From: Phycisphaerales bacterium UBA5793
GTDB taxonomy: Bacteria; Planctomycetota; Phycisphaerae; Phycisphaerales; UBA5793
Length of the DNA: 64,000 nucleotides
Reading direction: 5' to 3'
NCBI GenBank assembly: GCA_002418285.1
Contig: DIDT01000020.1
Coordinates: 1 to 64,000 of the forward strand
Part shown: positions 24,766-33,621 of the stretch, one piece after another
Numbering within the stretch: position 1 is the first letter of the stretch
Layout: each line of letters starts with the position of its first letter
Program-made: the position numbers and the translations under genes
Notes under the pieces: generated by a model
The model's input: only the letters and a program-made list of their open reading frames with translations
What the model was told of the DNA's origin: nothing
Databases searched by the model: none

Positions 24766-27285
24766 TCAGGGACCGGCACTCCCCGCAGATGTCAGATTCC
24801 CCTGGGAGGTCATCTCATTGGACTTGAGCACACGCTCCCACGCGTCGCGATTGAGAGGCAGTGGACCGGATTCAAAGGCCGAAGAGGGCAGATCCCGAAG
24901 CAGTCGCCACGCACGGTTCTGGGCCGTGCGGGCTGCGGGAATGTCGTTGAGCGCCGCATAGGCGTTGACGATCTGGATCAGGGCCACGATGGCGGTGGCG
25001 TCTTCCGAGTAGCGGTCGGCAACGCCGGAGTAGAGCCGAATGGCCTCCTGGTAGGCCCCCTGGTCGAACGCGCAGTCGGCCCGCCAGAACGACGCGAACT
25101 TGAGATTCTGGATCGTTTCCTGCGAGCGCTTGTACGGCGGGATGGCTTCGTAGCCCTCGATGGCGGTGGCGTAGTGCGCGCTGGCAGCATCGAGATGCGC
25201 CATTCGCGTCTGGGTCAACTGGATGCGCTCGGCTTCGGGTCGTTCGGTAACCAACTCCTCCTTGATCGATTGGGCGCTGAGCCGATAGGCATGAGCCAAC
25301 TGGTAATGCAGATCGTTGATGCGCGGATCGGTCGGGTATCGCTCAATCGCCTCGGTCAGGCGGCGAATGGCTTCGGGGTAGTACTCCGCTGCGGGGCGGG
25401 GCATGGGGTAGTCCGCGGCGTGGCTGTAGAGCAAGCCGAGTTCGATGAGTGCATCGGCAAACTCCCAGGCATCCGGGTTGAGTTCTGCGCCCCCGTCGAC
25501 GACGTGGGTCAGCAGGCGTTCCGCTTCGGCAGGGTTGGGGCGCTCAGCCCTCAGGTAACATTGCACGAGGGGAACATACGACCGGTGGGCCTCGATGGAG
25601 TTGTGATGTTCGGCGATGAGTGTCTTGAACTGGGCAATGGCGCCGTCATAGTCGCCCAGAGCCTGGTAGGAACGGCCGAGCATGTGGATGCCCCAGAGTT
25701 CCCGGGGTTGCCCGGCACTGAGGCGGACGAACTCCTTGAGCGACTTCACCGCCATGAGGTACTCGCCGCCGCGATCGAAGCACTTGGAGGCCCAGCGCAG
25801 GGCTTCGGCCGAAGCGTCCGGATCCAGTTGAATCGCCATCTCGGCAAGTCGTCGATAGTACTCTCCGCCATCAAGGAAGTAGCGCTGGGCCTGTCGACGC
25901 GTCGCGGCATCGACGCGCGAGGCGTCGTCCGGCTGGATCGGCATGCCCTCGTCATTGAGCTGGATTCCGGCATCCTTCCAGGCCTGGGCCAACGTCGAAT
26001 CGCCCAGCGCCCAGTTCGTCTGGGCGAGGCGAAGCACGAGGTCCTCGGGCATGTCCTTGGAAATCGGGTAGAGGCTCTCGGCGATCTTGGCGAACTGGAG
26101 TGCATCAAGCAGGTTGCCGTCGTCGCGCCGACGGTCGTGCCACACCAGAAGGCTGTTGCATACCTGGCGCGGCGTGAGCGACGGCGTCAGGTCCGTGCGC
26201 TGCCGGGCAGCGGCCAGAGCCTTGACCACCGAGTTGTAGTCGTTCATTGACTCGAGGTGATTGCCGAGCTGAGCCTGCACTTCGGCTCGAGAGAGCAGGG
26301 CGGGCAGGTAGGCCCGAGTGCCCGGGTAGGTCACCACGATGTTGTCGAGCATCTGGAAGGCTTCGTCCCATTGCAGGCGTTGCTGAGCGATTCTGGCCTG
26401 GAGCAGCAGCGCCTCGCCACGCATTGCGTTCGAAGTCGGCAGACCTTCGACGGCGGTCTGCAGGTGCTCTTCGGCATTGGCGTAATGACCAAGTTCGAAG
26501 TAGGCCCGGCCCAGCAGCAGGTACAACTCGGGGAATTCGCGAATGCCGTCGGCTCGCAACTGCTGCATCGCCACGAGCAGTTTGTCCACCGCCTCGTTGA
26601 CAAAACCCTGCTGCAAGCGCAACTCGGTGAGCCGTGCGAGCGACCAGATTCGATCGTCCGGCTTGAGGTCGGGTTCGACCATCAGTTTCATGAGCAGGTC
26701 GACGGTTTCGGCGTACTTGCTCGTCGAAAGCGCCAGATTGCGATCCACGAGTAACTTGATCAGGCGTTGGCGCAGCGGCGCCGCAGTCGGGGGAAGTCGC
26801 TCGACGAGGGGTGGCACCTCGTCAGCGCGACCCAGCCTGATCAGCGCATCTCCCATTTGGTAAAGGTTCTGAGGTGTAAGCGTGGCCCCGGCCTTTTCGG
26901 CATTGAGATACCCATCAACCGCCTCGGTGAGGTTGTGATCGGCGTTGCCGCCTTGTCCCAACTGCTTCTTGTAGAACAGGTCGGCTCGGGTGATCAGGAA
27001 GTTGCGGAGATCCTGCTCACCCATCTTGTCGCGGTAGCGCTCGGCTTCGACGAGCTTGTCCAGGGCCGCCAGGTATTCCCCGGTTTCCGCGAGCTTCTGG
27101 ACTTCTCTGAGAACCGATGAGAAGTCAATTGTCGGCCGAGTTCGCAGCATGAGGAAGACGGACACCAGCACGAGCCCGACGCTCGCAACGGCCGTCGGAA
27201 CCTGCCAGACCTGGCTCCAGCGAACGGCATTCAACGAATCGCCGGTCGATGGTTCAGCAGGAGTTGGAGCCTGTTCATTGGCCAC
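24766..27285 (-). CDS. Large membrane-anchored TPR-repeat protein
   Basis: 839 residues from a GTG at 27283-27285 (AAGGG 12 nt upstream; GTG at six codons earlier is also possible). A short cytosolic start is followed by one membrane helix (VASVGLVLVSVFLMLR), then about 780 residues of helical repeats with many TPR-like pairs, for example LLLGRAYFELGHYANAEEHL, LGRSYQALGDYDGAIAQFKT and ADCAFDQGAYQEAIRLYSGV. No enzymatic domain is visible. It would be periplasmic or extracytoplasmic and act as a scaffold. It is on the flagellar strand, 117 bp before the flgN-like gene. Its family is common in planctomycetes but its function is unknown. Confidence 0.8.
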   Translation of the reverse strand: MANEQAPTPAEPSTGDSLNAVRWSQVWQVPTAVASVGLVLVSVFLMLRTRPTIDFSSVLREVQKLAETGEYLAALDKLVEAERYRDKMGEQDLRNFLITRADLFYKKQLGQGGNADHNLTEAVDGYLNAEKAGATLTPQNLYQMGDALIRLGRADEVPPLVERLPPTAAPLRQRLIKLLVDRNLALSTSKYAETVDLLMKLMVEPDLKPDDRIWSLARLTELRLQQGFVNEAVDKLLVAMQQLRADGIREFPELYLLLGRAYFELGHYANAEEHLQTAVEGLPTSNAMRGEALLLQARIAQQRLQWDEAFQMLDNIVVTYPGTRAYLPALLSRAEVQAQLGNHLESMNDYNSVVKALAAARQRTDLTPSLTPRQVCNSLLVWHDRRRDDGNLLDALQFAKIAESLYPISKDMPEDLVLRLAQTNWALGDSTLAQAWKDAGIQLNDEGMPIQPDDASRVDAATRRQAQRYFLDGGEYYRRLAEMAIQLDPDASAEALRWASKCFDRGGEYLMAVKSLKEFVRLSAGQPRELWGIHMLGRSYQALGDYDGAIAQFKTLIAEHHNSIEAHRSYVPLVQCYLRAERPNPAEAERLLTHVVDGGAELNPDAWEFADALIELGLLYSHAADYPMPRPAAEYYPEAIRRLTEAIERYPTDPRINDLHYQLAHAYRLSAQSIKEELVTERPEAERIQLTQTRMAHLDAASAHYATAIEGYEAIPPYKRSQETIQNLKFASFWRADCAFDQGAYQEAIRLYSGVADRYSEDATAIVALIQIVNAYAALNDIPAARTAQNRAWRLLRDLPSSAFESGPLPLNRDAWERVLKSNEMTSQGNLTSAGSAGP

Positions 27286-27487
27286 GATCGAGCATCCCTT
27301 CACAGTCCCGACGAATCGATACCAGTGCTGCCGCAAGGTCCAAGGCGTTTATCGGCACGACCGCGCCGAAGACTGCATTCGGGGCGCAGATTCTGCCTGC
27401 CGTGGCGCCGCGTGTGCCGCTGTCGGCCATGGACGGTCCGAGCGGACTACGCTTGGTTCGGTCCACCTGCCCGATAGGTTCGTTTGC
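27286..27487. other. 202-bp divergent intergenic region (TPR protein / RIO kinase)
   Basis: This region holds the upstream sequences of two divergent genes. On the minus strand 27349-27356 reads GCCGATAA, identical to a sigma-28 -10 box, but no TAAA lies 15 bp further upstream. No sigma-54 site is present. Confidence 0.4.
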
Positions 27488-28258
27488 ATGAATGAAGATG
27501 ATTTCGACCTTGATCTTGGCGCCATGCGAAAGCAGGGGATGATCACCGAGATCGTCGGCGAACTCAAATCCGGCAAGGAGGCGACCGTCTATCTCGCCCA
27601 AGCTCCAAGCGGCCTGATCGTCGTCAAGCGATTTCGAGCCATGGCGGGACGCCGGTTCCACACCGACGCCAAGTACCGCCAAGGAAGGCAGATGCGCGAG
27701 CGCGACGCGAGGGCGTTTGACCGCCGTACGCGGTATGGCCGGGCGTACGCCCAGAACACATGGATCGCGGCAGAGCATGGCATGCTCCGTCGGCTCGGGC
27801 GTTCAGGTATGCTCCCCGTGCCGCGCGTGATCGCCCGAGTCGGGGCGTGCATCCTGATGGAGTTCATCGCAGCGGCCCCCGGAAGCGAGCGGCCGGCAGC
27901 AAGGCTGATCGATGCCAGGCTCGACCCGGCGTGCGCGATCCGGCTGCACTCCGAGATCATGCTGGCAATCATCGGAATGTTCGAGCGGCATGTCGTGCAT
28001 GCCGACCTTTCGCCCTTCAACATTCTCTTGCCGGATCGCGAATCGCATGCGGAGGCGGAGTCGGCGCCCGCAGCGCCACGGCCTGTCGTCATCGACTTTC
28101 CGCAGGCGGTCGATCCGCGCAAGAATCCGAATGCGCGCGAGTTGCTCGCACATGACGTCGAGCAGGTAACGCGGCATTTTCAGCGATTCGATCCCAATGT
28201 GGTGGACAACGACGTGGCGGCTCGACTCTGGGCGAAGTTCGAGGCGGGGTCTCTATGA
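27488..28258 (+). CDS. RIO-family (atypical Ser/Thr) protein kinase
   Basis: 256 residues from the ATG at 27488 (MNEDDFDLDLG); upstream in-frame sequence is intergenic. The RIO kinase core is intact: P-loop-like KSGKEATVYLAQ, ATP-binding Lys47 in LIVVKRFR, the RIO1/3 catalytic loop HADLSPFN (Asp173, Asn178) and the metal-binding Asp203 in VVIDFPQAVDP. RIO1 proteins mature small ribosomal subunits in eukaryotes and archaea. Bacterial members exist but substrates are unclear. The C-terminus overlaps a convergent gene by 6 bp. It is alone on its strand, with no kinase partner visible. Confidence 0.88.
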   Translation: MNEDDFDLDLGAMRKQGMITEIVGELKSGKEATVYLAQAPSGLIVVKRFRAMAGRRFHTDAKYRQGRQMRERDARAFDRRTRYGRAYAQNTWIAAEHGMLRRLGRSGMLPVPRVIARVGACILMEFIAAAPGSERPAARLIDARLDPACAIRLHSEIMLAIIGMFERHVVHADLSPFNILLPDRESHAEAESAPAAPRPVVIDFPQAVDPRKNPNARELLAHDVEQVTRHFQRFDPNVVDNDVAARLWAKFEAGSL

Positions 28259-28639
28259 CCCCTTTGGGGCCTCCGCCTTCTCTTCCGCGAGGCGCTGGGC
28301 ATAGTGTCGCACCCATGTTTCCCAGCTCTTCCCGAGCGCCGTGTCGCGGCCGGTGAACGCGAGTTTGCGGATGTCGCGGGCTGGCACGCTCTGCTTCTGG
28401 CCGGTGTCGGTCGTCATGAGGCGGACGAAGAGGTTTCCAGCGTCATCTTCGCGCCGATCGAAGAGATACCCCTCGACCCGACGTCCATCAACCAGGATCA
28501 GCGTGATGTCGCCCCGGTAGTCAAACGCAAGCTCAAGCGCTTCTTGGGCCCGTTCCGGAGTGGAAAACTCGAATACGCGCCCCTCGGGCGAGTGGGCCGC
28601 GGCAGCGGGGACATGATGTTCGTGTTCCTCGTGGGCCAT
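28253..28639 (-). CDS. Conserved hypothetical protein, His-rich N-terminus
   Basis: 128 residues beginning MAHEEHEHHVPAAAAH. The middle section (about 20-100) reads as a small beta-rich domain with 'ALELAFDYRGDITLILVDGR' and 'VEGYLFDRRED', then 'VPARDIRKLAFTGRDTALGK'. This resembles small planctomycete proteins that start with an LSm/SH3-like barrel, though I cannot name the family. The last gene of a three-gene unit with a CheY-like regulator. Cytosolic, no membrane segment. Overlaps the convergent RIO kinase gene by 6 bp. Confidence 0.7.
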   Translation of the reverse strand: MAHEEHEHHVPAAAAHSPEGRVFEFSTPERAQEALELAFDYRGDITLILVDGRRVEGYLFDRREDDAGNLFVRLMTTDTGQKQSVPARDIRKLAFTGRDTALGKSWETWVRHYAQRLAEEKAEAPKGS

Positions 28640-28651
28640 GATGCGATCCGT

Positions 28652-28963
28652 TCAGGAAAAAGCAAGCGATCGACCCGACTCGAGATCGAGCAATTGCCAG
28701 TGCGTTGCTTTGCAGATGCGCGTCAGAACCGACCAGGCGATATCTTCATCGAGTACGGCGACGAGCATCTGGTTGAGTTCGTCGGCGCCGGGAGTCATCT
28801 GCATGGTCAGGCCGGGTCCGTAGAGGAATTCTCCACCCTCCACGTCGGGCCAGGTGTTGAACTTCGAAAGCGTCGTCAGCACTTCGCGCCGCGAGCCGAG
28901 GCTGGGAGCCTCGTCCGGATCGTCGGACGCGGGGCCGGTTATGACAAGTTGCCGCTTGGCCAA
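28652..28963 (-). CDS. Small hypothetical protein, second gene of the CheY-like unit
   Basis: 103 residues, TTG start at 28961-28963 (MAKRQLVITGP). The rest includes 'LTTLSKFNTWPDVEGGEFLY' and 'DELNQMLVAVLDEDIAWSVL', with a final 'ATHWQLLDLESGRSL'. No recognisable domain; soluble, acidic. It lies 5 bp after the regulator and 12 bp before the next gene, so the three are very likely co-translated. GC and codon usage match the surroundings. Confidence 0.65.
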   Translation of the reverse strand: MAKRQLVITGPASDDPDEAPSLGSRREVLTTLSKFNTWPDVEGGEFLYGPGLTMQMTPGADELNQMLVAVLDEDIAWSVLTRICKATHWQLLDLESGRSLAFS

Positions 28964-28968
28964 TGGTC

Positions 28969-29397
28969 TCAGTCCTTCGGACGCGATCCCGCGCGAGCCT
29001 TGACCTCATCGGCCTGTTTAAGTAGTTCGACAGCCTTCTCGACAAGGACATCCATCGAGAACGGCTTTTGCAGATAGAGATCGGCTCCCATGCCCGTTGC
29101 GAACGAGCGATGCCGCTTGCCCTCGTTGGCGGTGATCATGATCACAACCGGCGAGTCTTCGTATCCCTTGATCTTTTCGAGCACCAGAAACCCGCTGCGG
29201 CCGGGCAACATCATGTCGAGGATGACCAGGTCAGGCTTTTCCTCGAGGCAGACGCGGACGGCGGAGTTGCCATCGCCGCACGTACGAGTCCGCGCGCCTT
29301 CGGCCTTGAGCACCGTCTCCACTGATTCTCGAATGTCTGACTCATCGTCCACGATGAGCACCGATCGATTGGCAAGTTGGCCTTGCGGCTGAGTCAT
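28969..29397 (-). CDS. CheY-like single-domain response regulator
   Basis: 142 residues from an ATG with AGAGGAGAGG upstream (a further in-frame ATG 13 codons earlier is less likely). The receiver fold is complete: acidic pair in VLIVDDESDIRE, phosphorylatable Asp in LVILDMMLPGRSG, Thr in VIMITANEG and Lys in LYLQKPFSMDVL. There is no output domain, only a short C-terminal helix. It heads a three-gene unit with two unknown proteins. No kinase is adjacent and it is not inside the flagellar cluster, so a link to CheA is not supported. Confidence 0.9.
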   Translation of the reverse strand: MTQPQGQLANRSVLIVDDESDIRESVETVLKAEGARTRTCGDGNSAVRVCLEEKPDLVILDMMLPGRSGFLVLEKIKGYEDSPVVIMITANEGKRHRSFATGMGADLYLQKPFSMDVLVEKAVELLKQADEVKARAGSRPKD

Positions 29398-29511
29398 CAG
29401 GTCCTCTCCTCTGCGCGGTTGCCGTGTCAAAGGCAACCACTGCAGGCTGGTCGCCCACTGTGCGGGCGGGCGGTGTGGAAAGGATACGCGTGTGCGCTCG
29501 ACGGGGGAAGG

Positions 29512-30636
29512 TCAGGGGACGATGGCGTTCATTCCCGCTTCGACGGCCGAATCCGGCGCCGAATCGACGATTTCCACGACGCCTGCGTCGATCGGAATGA
29601 GCAGGCGAATCGAACCGGCCCGGGTCTTCTTGTCGGATTTCATCGCGCTGATGATCTCAGACAGTGGGGGGGCGGATTTCATCCTGACCGGCAGCCCCAG
29701 TTGCCCCATGAGTCCGCGAAGCCGAGGCCGCAGATCCAGATTGGTCAGTTTCAAATGCTCGCCGGCAGCGCAGGCGGCCAGCAGTCCCAGCGCAACCGCT
29801 TCGCCGTGCTCCAAGCCGAGCTCTTCCCGTGTTTCGATCGCGTGGGCAAAGGTGTGGCCGAGGTTGAGCAGCAGTCGCTGGGAGGACTCCTTCTCATCAC
29901 GGGCGACGACTCCTGTCTTGATCCGGACGTTGCGGGCGATGAACTCGACGAGATCGCTGCTGTCGCCAGGGTCAAGAGAATCGGCGTGGGACTCAAGCCA
30001 GTCGAGCAATTCCGGGTCGGCGATGATCGCGTGTTTGATGCACTCGGCAAGACCGCAGCGAAAGGCGCGCGGAGGCAACGTGGCAAGCGTGTTCACATCC
30101 ATGAGCACCACAGCGGGATGATGAAATGCGCCAACGAGGTTCTTGCCGAGTGAATCGGAGTGGGGCAACGGGAAGTTGACCCCCGTCTTTCCGCCGATCG
30201 CTGCATCAACCATCCCCAGGAGGGTTGTAGGGATGCTAATGAGCGTGATGCCGCGCATGAAGGTCGCGGCGGCGAACCCGGCGAGATCCGTGACGATGCC
30301 GCCGCCGACGGCGACAACGGCGCTGGTCCGATCAAGGCCGGACTTGAGGAACTCGCTGTAGAGGCGAGCGGCCGTCTCCAGCGTCTTGTTCGCTTCAGTC
30401 GCCTGAATGAGAATGAGTACGCAATCGAATCCTGCTGAAGTGAGCAGGATGATCAGGGGGCCGCCGTGCGACTCGGCGATGGCGGCATCGCACACCACGG
30501 CAAGTCGCCGGCCCTTCACGCATTGCTTGAGGAGCGTCACGCACTCGTCGAGCAGGTTCGAACCAATCAGGATTGCGCAGGCTCGATCAGTGCCGGCAAG
30601 GCGCAGGTCGATCCGCACATGGCCACCCTCAGTCAT
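29512..30636 (-). CDS. aroB: 3-dehydroquinate synthase
   Basis: 374 residues from the ATG at 30634-30636. Second step of the shikimate pathway (DAHP to dehydroquinate, NAD+ and zinc dependent). Conserved segments include VAVGGGIVTDLAGFAAATFM, the substrate loop PTTLLGMVDAAIGGKTGVN, GLAECIKHAIIADPELLDWL, and the zinc ligand region LNLGHTFAHAIET with LEHGEAVALGL. The start overlaps the end of the upstream membrane-protein gene by 8 bp. Length is close to the usual 360. Confidence 0.95.
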   Translation of the reverse strand: MTEGGHVRIDLRLAGTDRACAILIGSNLLDECVTLLKQCVKGRRLAVVCDAAIAESHGGPLIILLTSAGFDCVLILIQATEANKTLETAARLYSEFLKSGLDRTSAVVAVGGGIVTDLAGFAAATFMRGITLISIPTTLLGMVDAAIGGKTGVNFPLPHSDSLGKNLVGAFHHPAVVLMDVNTLATLPPRAFRCGLAECIKHAIIADPELLDWLESHADSLDPGDSSDLVEFIARNVRIKTGVVARDEKESSQRLLLNLGHTFAHAIETREELGLEHGEAVALGLLAACAAGEHLKLTNLDLRPRLRGLMGQLGLPVRMKSAPPLSEIISAMKSDKKTRAGSIRLLIPIDAGVVEIVDSAPDSAVEAGMNAIVP

Positions 30637-31414
30637 GCGTAATCGTATCGCCGCCGCGCCGGCGGAGTTCAGCCAGCGCCTCGGCAGGTTCGTCTGGCAG
30701 GTTGGCGTCATTCCACGTTTCTTCACTGGCCGCGCTGATCACCCGATCGGGCCGTCTCGCCGCGCGCCGCAGGGCCAGACGCCGAACGAGGAACAACAAT
30801 GCACCGCCGATCAGCAGAGCCGCAACCAGATTCCCCCACGCCAGCGACTGATCCGCAGTGGCTGGTGAGTACCTGGGAAGAGCGCCGACAAATACGAGAA
30901 TGCGCTCCGTGGCAGGAGGGGCCGCCAGGTCGGTGCTCTCGGGCCGCGAACGACTCGAAGTCGATCGCATGTTCGCCAGCGCTGACTTCCAGAATGTGGC
31001 GTTCAGTTCGATCGAACCAACTTGGTCGCCCAAAGCACCGCTGCCGTCCGGCTCGTAGATCAGCAGAAGAAGCGGTTCGGAGACCAGATCGGCTGAGGTC
31101 TGCCACGCGCTGAGATGTGGAATGTCAAACGCACTGCTGGCGACGCGTGTGGCGGGACCGGTGGACAGGTGAACCGTCTGCCCGTGGTGTGCCGCCGGAT
31201 CACTGGCAATCGCAGCCAAATTCCCCGCCGGCGCGGCGGCTGTTGCAGACCACGCGCCGACATCAACCACAAGCGCATCGAGTGCAGGATCAGCAGCAAG
31301 AGGTTGATCATCGACAACCTCCGGCAGTTTCGCCTCGTCCGGCGGTGGACTCTGCGCAATCAACGGCAGCGTGATTGACAGCAGTGCCGCGAGAATCAGT
31401 CTGCGATCGCACAT
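30629..31414 (-). CDS. Secreted/membrane hypothetical protein with signal peptide and C-terminal helix
   Basis: 261 residues. A signal peptide (MCDRRLILAALLSITLPLIA) is followed by an extracytoplasmic domain of about 180 residues, then a single membrane helix (WGNLVAALLIGGALLFLVRR) and an Arg-rich cytosolic tail ending TITHD. No known domain recognised. It resembles type-I membrane proteins of planctomycetes. It precedes aroB and overlaps it, so the two are likely co-expressed. Function unknown. Confidence 0.7.
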   Translation of the reverse strand: MCDRRLILAALLSITLPLIAQSPPPDEAKLPEVVDDQPLAADPALDALVVDVGAWSATAAAPAGNLAAIASDPAAHHGQTVHLSTGPATRVASSAFDIPHLSAWQTSADLVSEPLLLLIYEPDGSGALGDQVGSIELNATFWKSALANMRSTSSRSRPESTDLAAPPATERILVFVGALPRYSPATADQSLAWGNLVAALLIGGALLFLVRRLALRRAARRPDRVISAASEETWNDANLPDEPAEALAELRRRGGDTITHD

Positions 31415-31456
31415 GGAGAATTGTACGGGATGGTTCAGACGACGCTGGGCCCGCGC

Positions 31457-33037
31457 CTACTCCCACTCAATCGTTGCCGGGGGCTTGGAGCTGATGTCGT
31501 ACACCACGCGATTCACCCCGCGAATCTCATTGATAATGCGGGAACTGATCGTCGCCAGCACGTTGAAGGGAATGCGCGCCCAGTCGGCGGTCATGAAGTC
31601 CTGCGTTTCCACGGCTCGGATCGCGACCACACTTTCATAAGTGCGCCCGTCTCCCATCACGCCGACCGACTGAATCGGCAGGAGCACGGCAAACACCTGG
31701 CTCGTGCTGCGATACAGGCTGTTGGCGACGATCTCTTCGAGCAGGATCTCATCGCAGTCGCGGAGCAGATCGAGGCGCGGCTTGGTGACTTCGCCGACGA
31801 TGCGCACCGCCAGCCCCGGTCCCGGAAACGGGTGCCGCCAGATGATCTGGTCCGGCAAACCGAGCACGGCCCCAAGCTTGCGCACTTCATCCTTAAACAG
31901 ATCGCGCAACGGCTCGATGAGTTTGAACCCGAGTTCTTCCGGCAAGCCGCCGACGTTGTGGTGCAGTTTGATGTTCGCAGCCGTGCCCGCGTGGCTGTGG
32001 CCGGACTCGATGACGTCGGGATACAACGTGCCTTGCGCGAGGAACTCGAAGTCGCCGATCGAGTTGGCCGTCTCCTTGAATACCTCGATGAACCGGTGTC
32101 CGATGCGCCGGCGCTTCTCCTGCGGATCGGTCACACCCTTGAGATCCGCCAGGAACTGTTCGGATGCGTCGATCACCCGCAAATCGGCTTCGAAATGGTC
32201 GCGGAACGTCGATTCAACCAGTTGCCGCTCCGCCTTGCGCAGCAGGCCGTTGTCGACGAACACGCACGTGAGCTGTGGGCCGATCGCACGAACGAGCATC
32301 GCTGCCAGAACTGATGAATCCACTCCGCCAGACAAGCCGCAGATGACGCGCTTGTCACCCACGTCCTCGCGAATGCGCCTGCACTCGCTTTCGAGGAACT
32401 CGCTCATCCGCCAGGTGCCTTTGCAGTGGCAGATTTCGTATACGAAGTTCCGCAGAATGTCGACGCCGTGCGGAGTGTGGGTAACTTCCGGGTGGAACAG
32501 CAGGCCGTAGAAACTGCGACTGCGGTTTCGGACTGCGGCAAAGGGGCAGGTAGGCGTCGTTGCCAGCGCTTCGAATTCTTCAGGAAGCGTGGCCACCTGG
32601 TCGCCATGACTCATCCAGACCGTCGTCGTCGGCGGCAGGTTGGTGAGCAGTCCCTTCTCCTTGGCGGGGAAGATGTTCAGCAGGGCCCGGCCAAACTCGC
32701 GCTTGCCGGCGGATCTGACATCGGCCCCAAGCATCTGGCAGCCGAGTTGCATGCCGTAGCAGATACCCAGCACGGGCACACCAAGGTCGAAGATGGCCTT
32801 GTCGCAGCGAGGTGCGTTGGCCTCATTCACACTGCTCGGTCCACCGGAGAGGATAATCCCTTTCGGACGAAGCTCGCGAATCGTTTCAATCGGTGCAGAC
32901 GGCGCCACCAGCAGACTGAACGCACCAGCCTCGCGCACGCGGCGGGCGATCAGCTGCGCAAACTGCGAGCCGAAGTCCAGAATGACGATGACATCTGTGT
33001 TGTCGGGAATGCGGATGGTCGGTTGTTTGACGGCCAT
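31457..33037 (-). CDS. guaA: GMP synthase (glutamine-hydrolysing)
   Basis: 526 residues. N-terminal class-I glutamine amidotransferase with catalytic Cys in VLGICYGMQLGCQ and His-Glu in LFHPEVTHTP. The ATP-pyrophosphatase domain has ICGLSGGVDSSVLAAML, and the C-terminal dimerisation domain ends with 'GVNRVVYDISSKPPATIEWE', the standard GuaA ending. Converts XMP to GMP. A candidate sigma-70 promoter (TTGGAC, 17 bp, TACACT) lies at 33071-33099 on the same strand. It is divergent from a small lipoprotein gene. Confidence 0.97.
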   Translation of the reverse strand: MAVKQPTIRIPDNTDVIVILDFGSQFAQLIARRVREAGAFSLLVAPSAPIETIRELRPKGIILSGGPSSVNEANAPRCDKAIFDLGVPVLGICYGMQLGCQMLGADVRSAGKREFGRALLNIFPAKEKGLLTNLPPTTTVWMSHGDQVATLPEEFEALATTPTCPFAAVRNRSRSFYGLLFHPEVTHTPHGVDILRNFVYEICHCKGTWRMSEFLESECRRIREDVGDKRVICGLSGGVDSSVLAAMLVRAIGPQLTCVFVDNGLLRKAERQLVESTFRDHFEADLRVIDASEQFLADLKGVTDPQEKRRRIGHRFIEVFKETANSIGDFEFLAQGTLYPDVIESGHSHAGTAANIKLHHNVGGLPEELGFKLIEPLRDLFKDEVRKLGAVLGLPDQIIWRHPFPGPGLAVRIVGEVTKPRLDLLRDCDEILLEEIVANSLYRSTSQVFAVLLPIQSVGVMGDGRTYESVVAIRAVETQDFMTADWARIPFNVLATISSRIINEIRGVNRVVYDISSKPPATIEWE

Positions 33038-33070
33038 GGACGCGCGACCCTTTTCGCTGGGGGAAACAAG

Positions 33071-33099
33071 AGTGTATGGCTGAAGCCGCGGTCGTCCAA
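33071..33099 (-). promoter_or_regulatory. Candidate sigma-70-type promoter of guaA
   Basis: Minus-strand TTGGAC and TACACT are separated by 17 bases and end 34 bp before the guaA ATG. The -35 match is only partial. It would overlap the upstream region of the divergent lipoprotein gene. Confidence 0.35.
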
Positions 33100-33186
33100 C
33101 ATGATGGGATCATCTTCTCCGCTCCGGTGCGGTTTCGGGACGGGTGCGGGGCTCGTCGCGGTGGTCCGTGGCCCTACTATTGGCCA

Positions 33187-33621
33187 ATGCACAGCCGCAT
33201 GGCAGTCTTTCGCGCACTCCTCGCCCTCGCCCTCGCCCTGTTGGGGCCTGTTTCCTGCGGCCCGCCAGCCATCACCGGCGGATTCGATTCCCCGCAGCCG
33301 GCCGCCCGCATCTTTGCCACCCGCCGCGCCGCGGCGGAGACGGATCCGGCCAAGATCCGCGCCGCCATGCCCGGCCTCATTCGGAACCTCGAATCTGATG
33401 ATCCCGCCGTTCGCCTGCTCAGCGCCGAGGCCCTCGATGAACTCACGGGCGAGTCGTACGGCTATCGCTATTTCGATCCCGAGTGGCTGCGAACCCCGGC
33501 CGTCCACCGCTGGCGCGAGGCCTGGGAGCGGGGCGAGATCACGCTTCGCGACGGCACGCGCATCGAGCCGGATACACTAGAGTCGAACCCTGCGAATGAA
33601 AGGGCTGCCGTTGATCGCTGA
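33187..33621 (+). CDS. Small putative lipoprotein with HEAT-like segment
   Basis: 144 residues from the ATG at 33187 (MHSRMAVFRALLALALALLG), with a lipobox-like PVSC just after; upstream in-frame ATG would lack a signal peptide. The mature part contains 'IRAAMPGLIRNLESDDPAVR' and LLSAEALDELTGESYGYRYF, as in HEAT repeats that surround a checkpoint 'YG.DY' motif in planctomycetal lipoproteins. It overlaps the RsbW-like gene by 26 bp. Function unknown. Confidence 0.7.
   Translation: MHSRMAVFRALLALALALLGPVSCGPPAITGGFDSPQPAARIFATRRAAAETDPAKIRAAMPGLIRNLESDDPAVRLLSAEALDELTGESYGYRYFDPEWLRTPAVHRWREAWERGEITLRDGTRIEPDTLESNPANERAAVDR

Noticed and set aside
27349..27356. GCCGATAA box upstream of the TPR gene as a sigma-28 promoter
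   Set aside because: No TAAA at the required distance upstream; the match stands alone.
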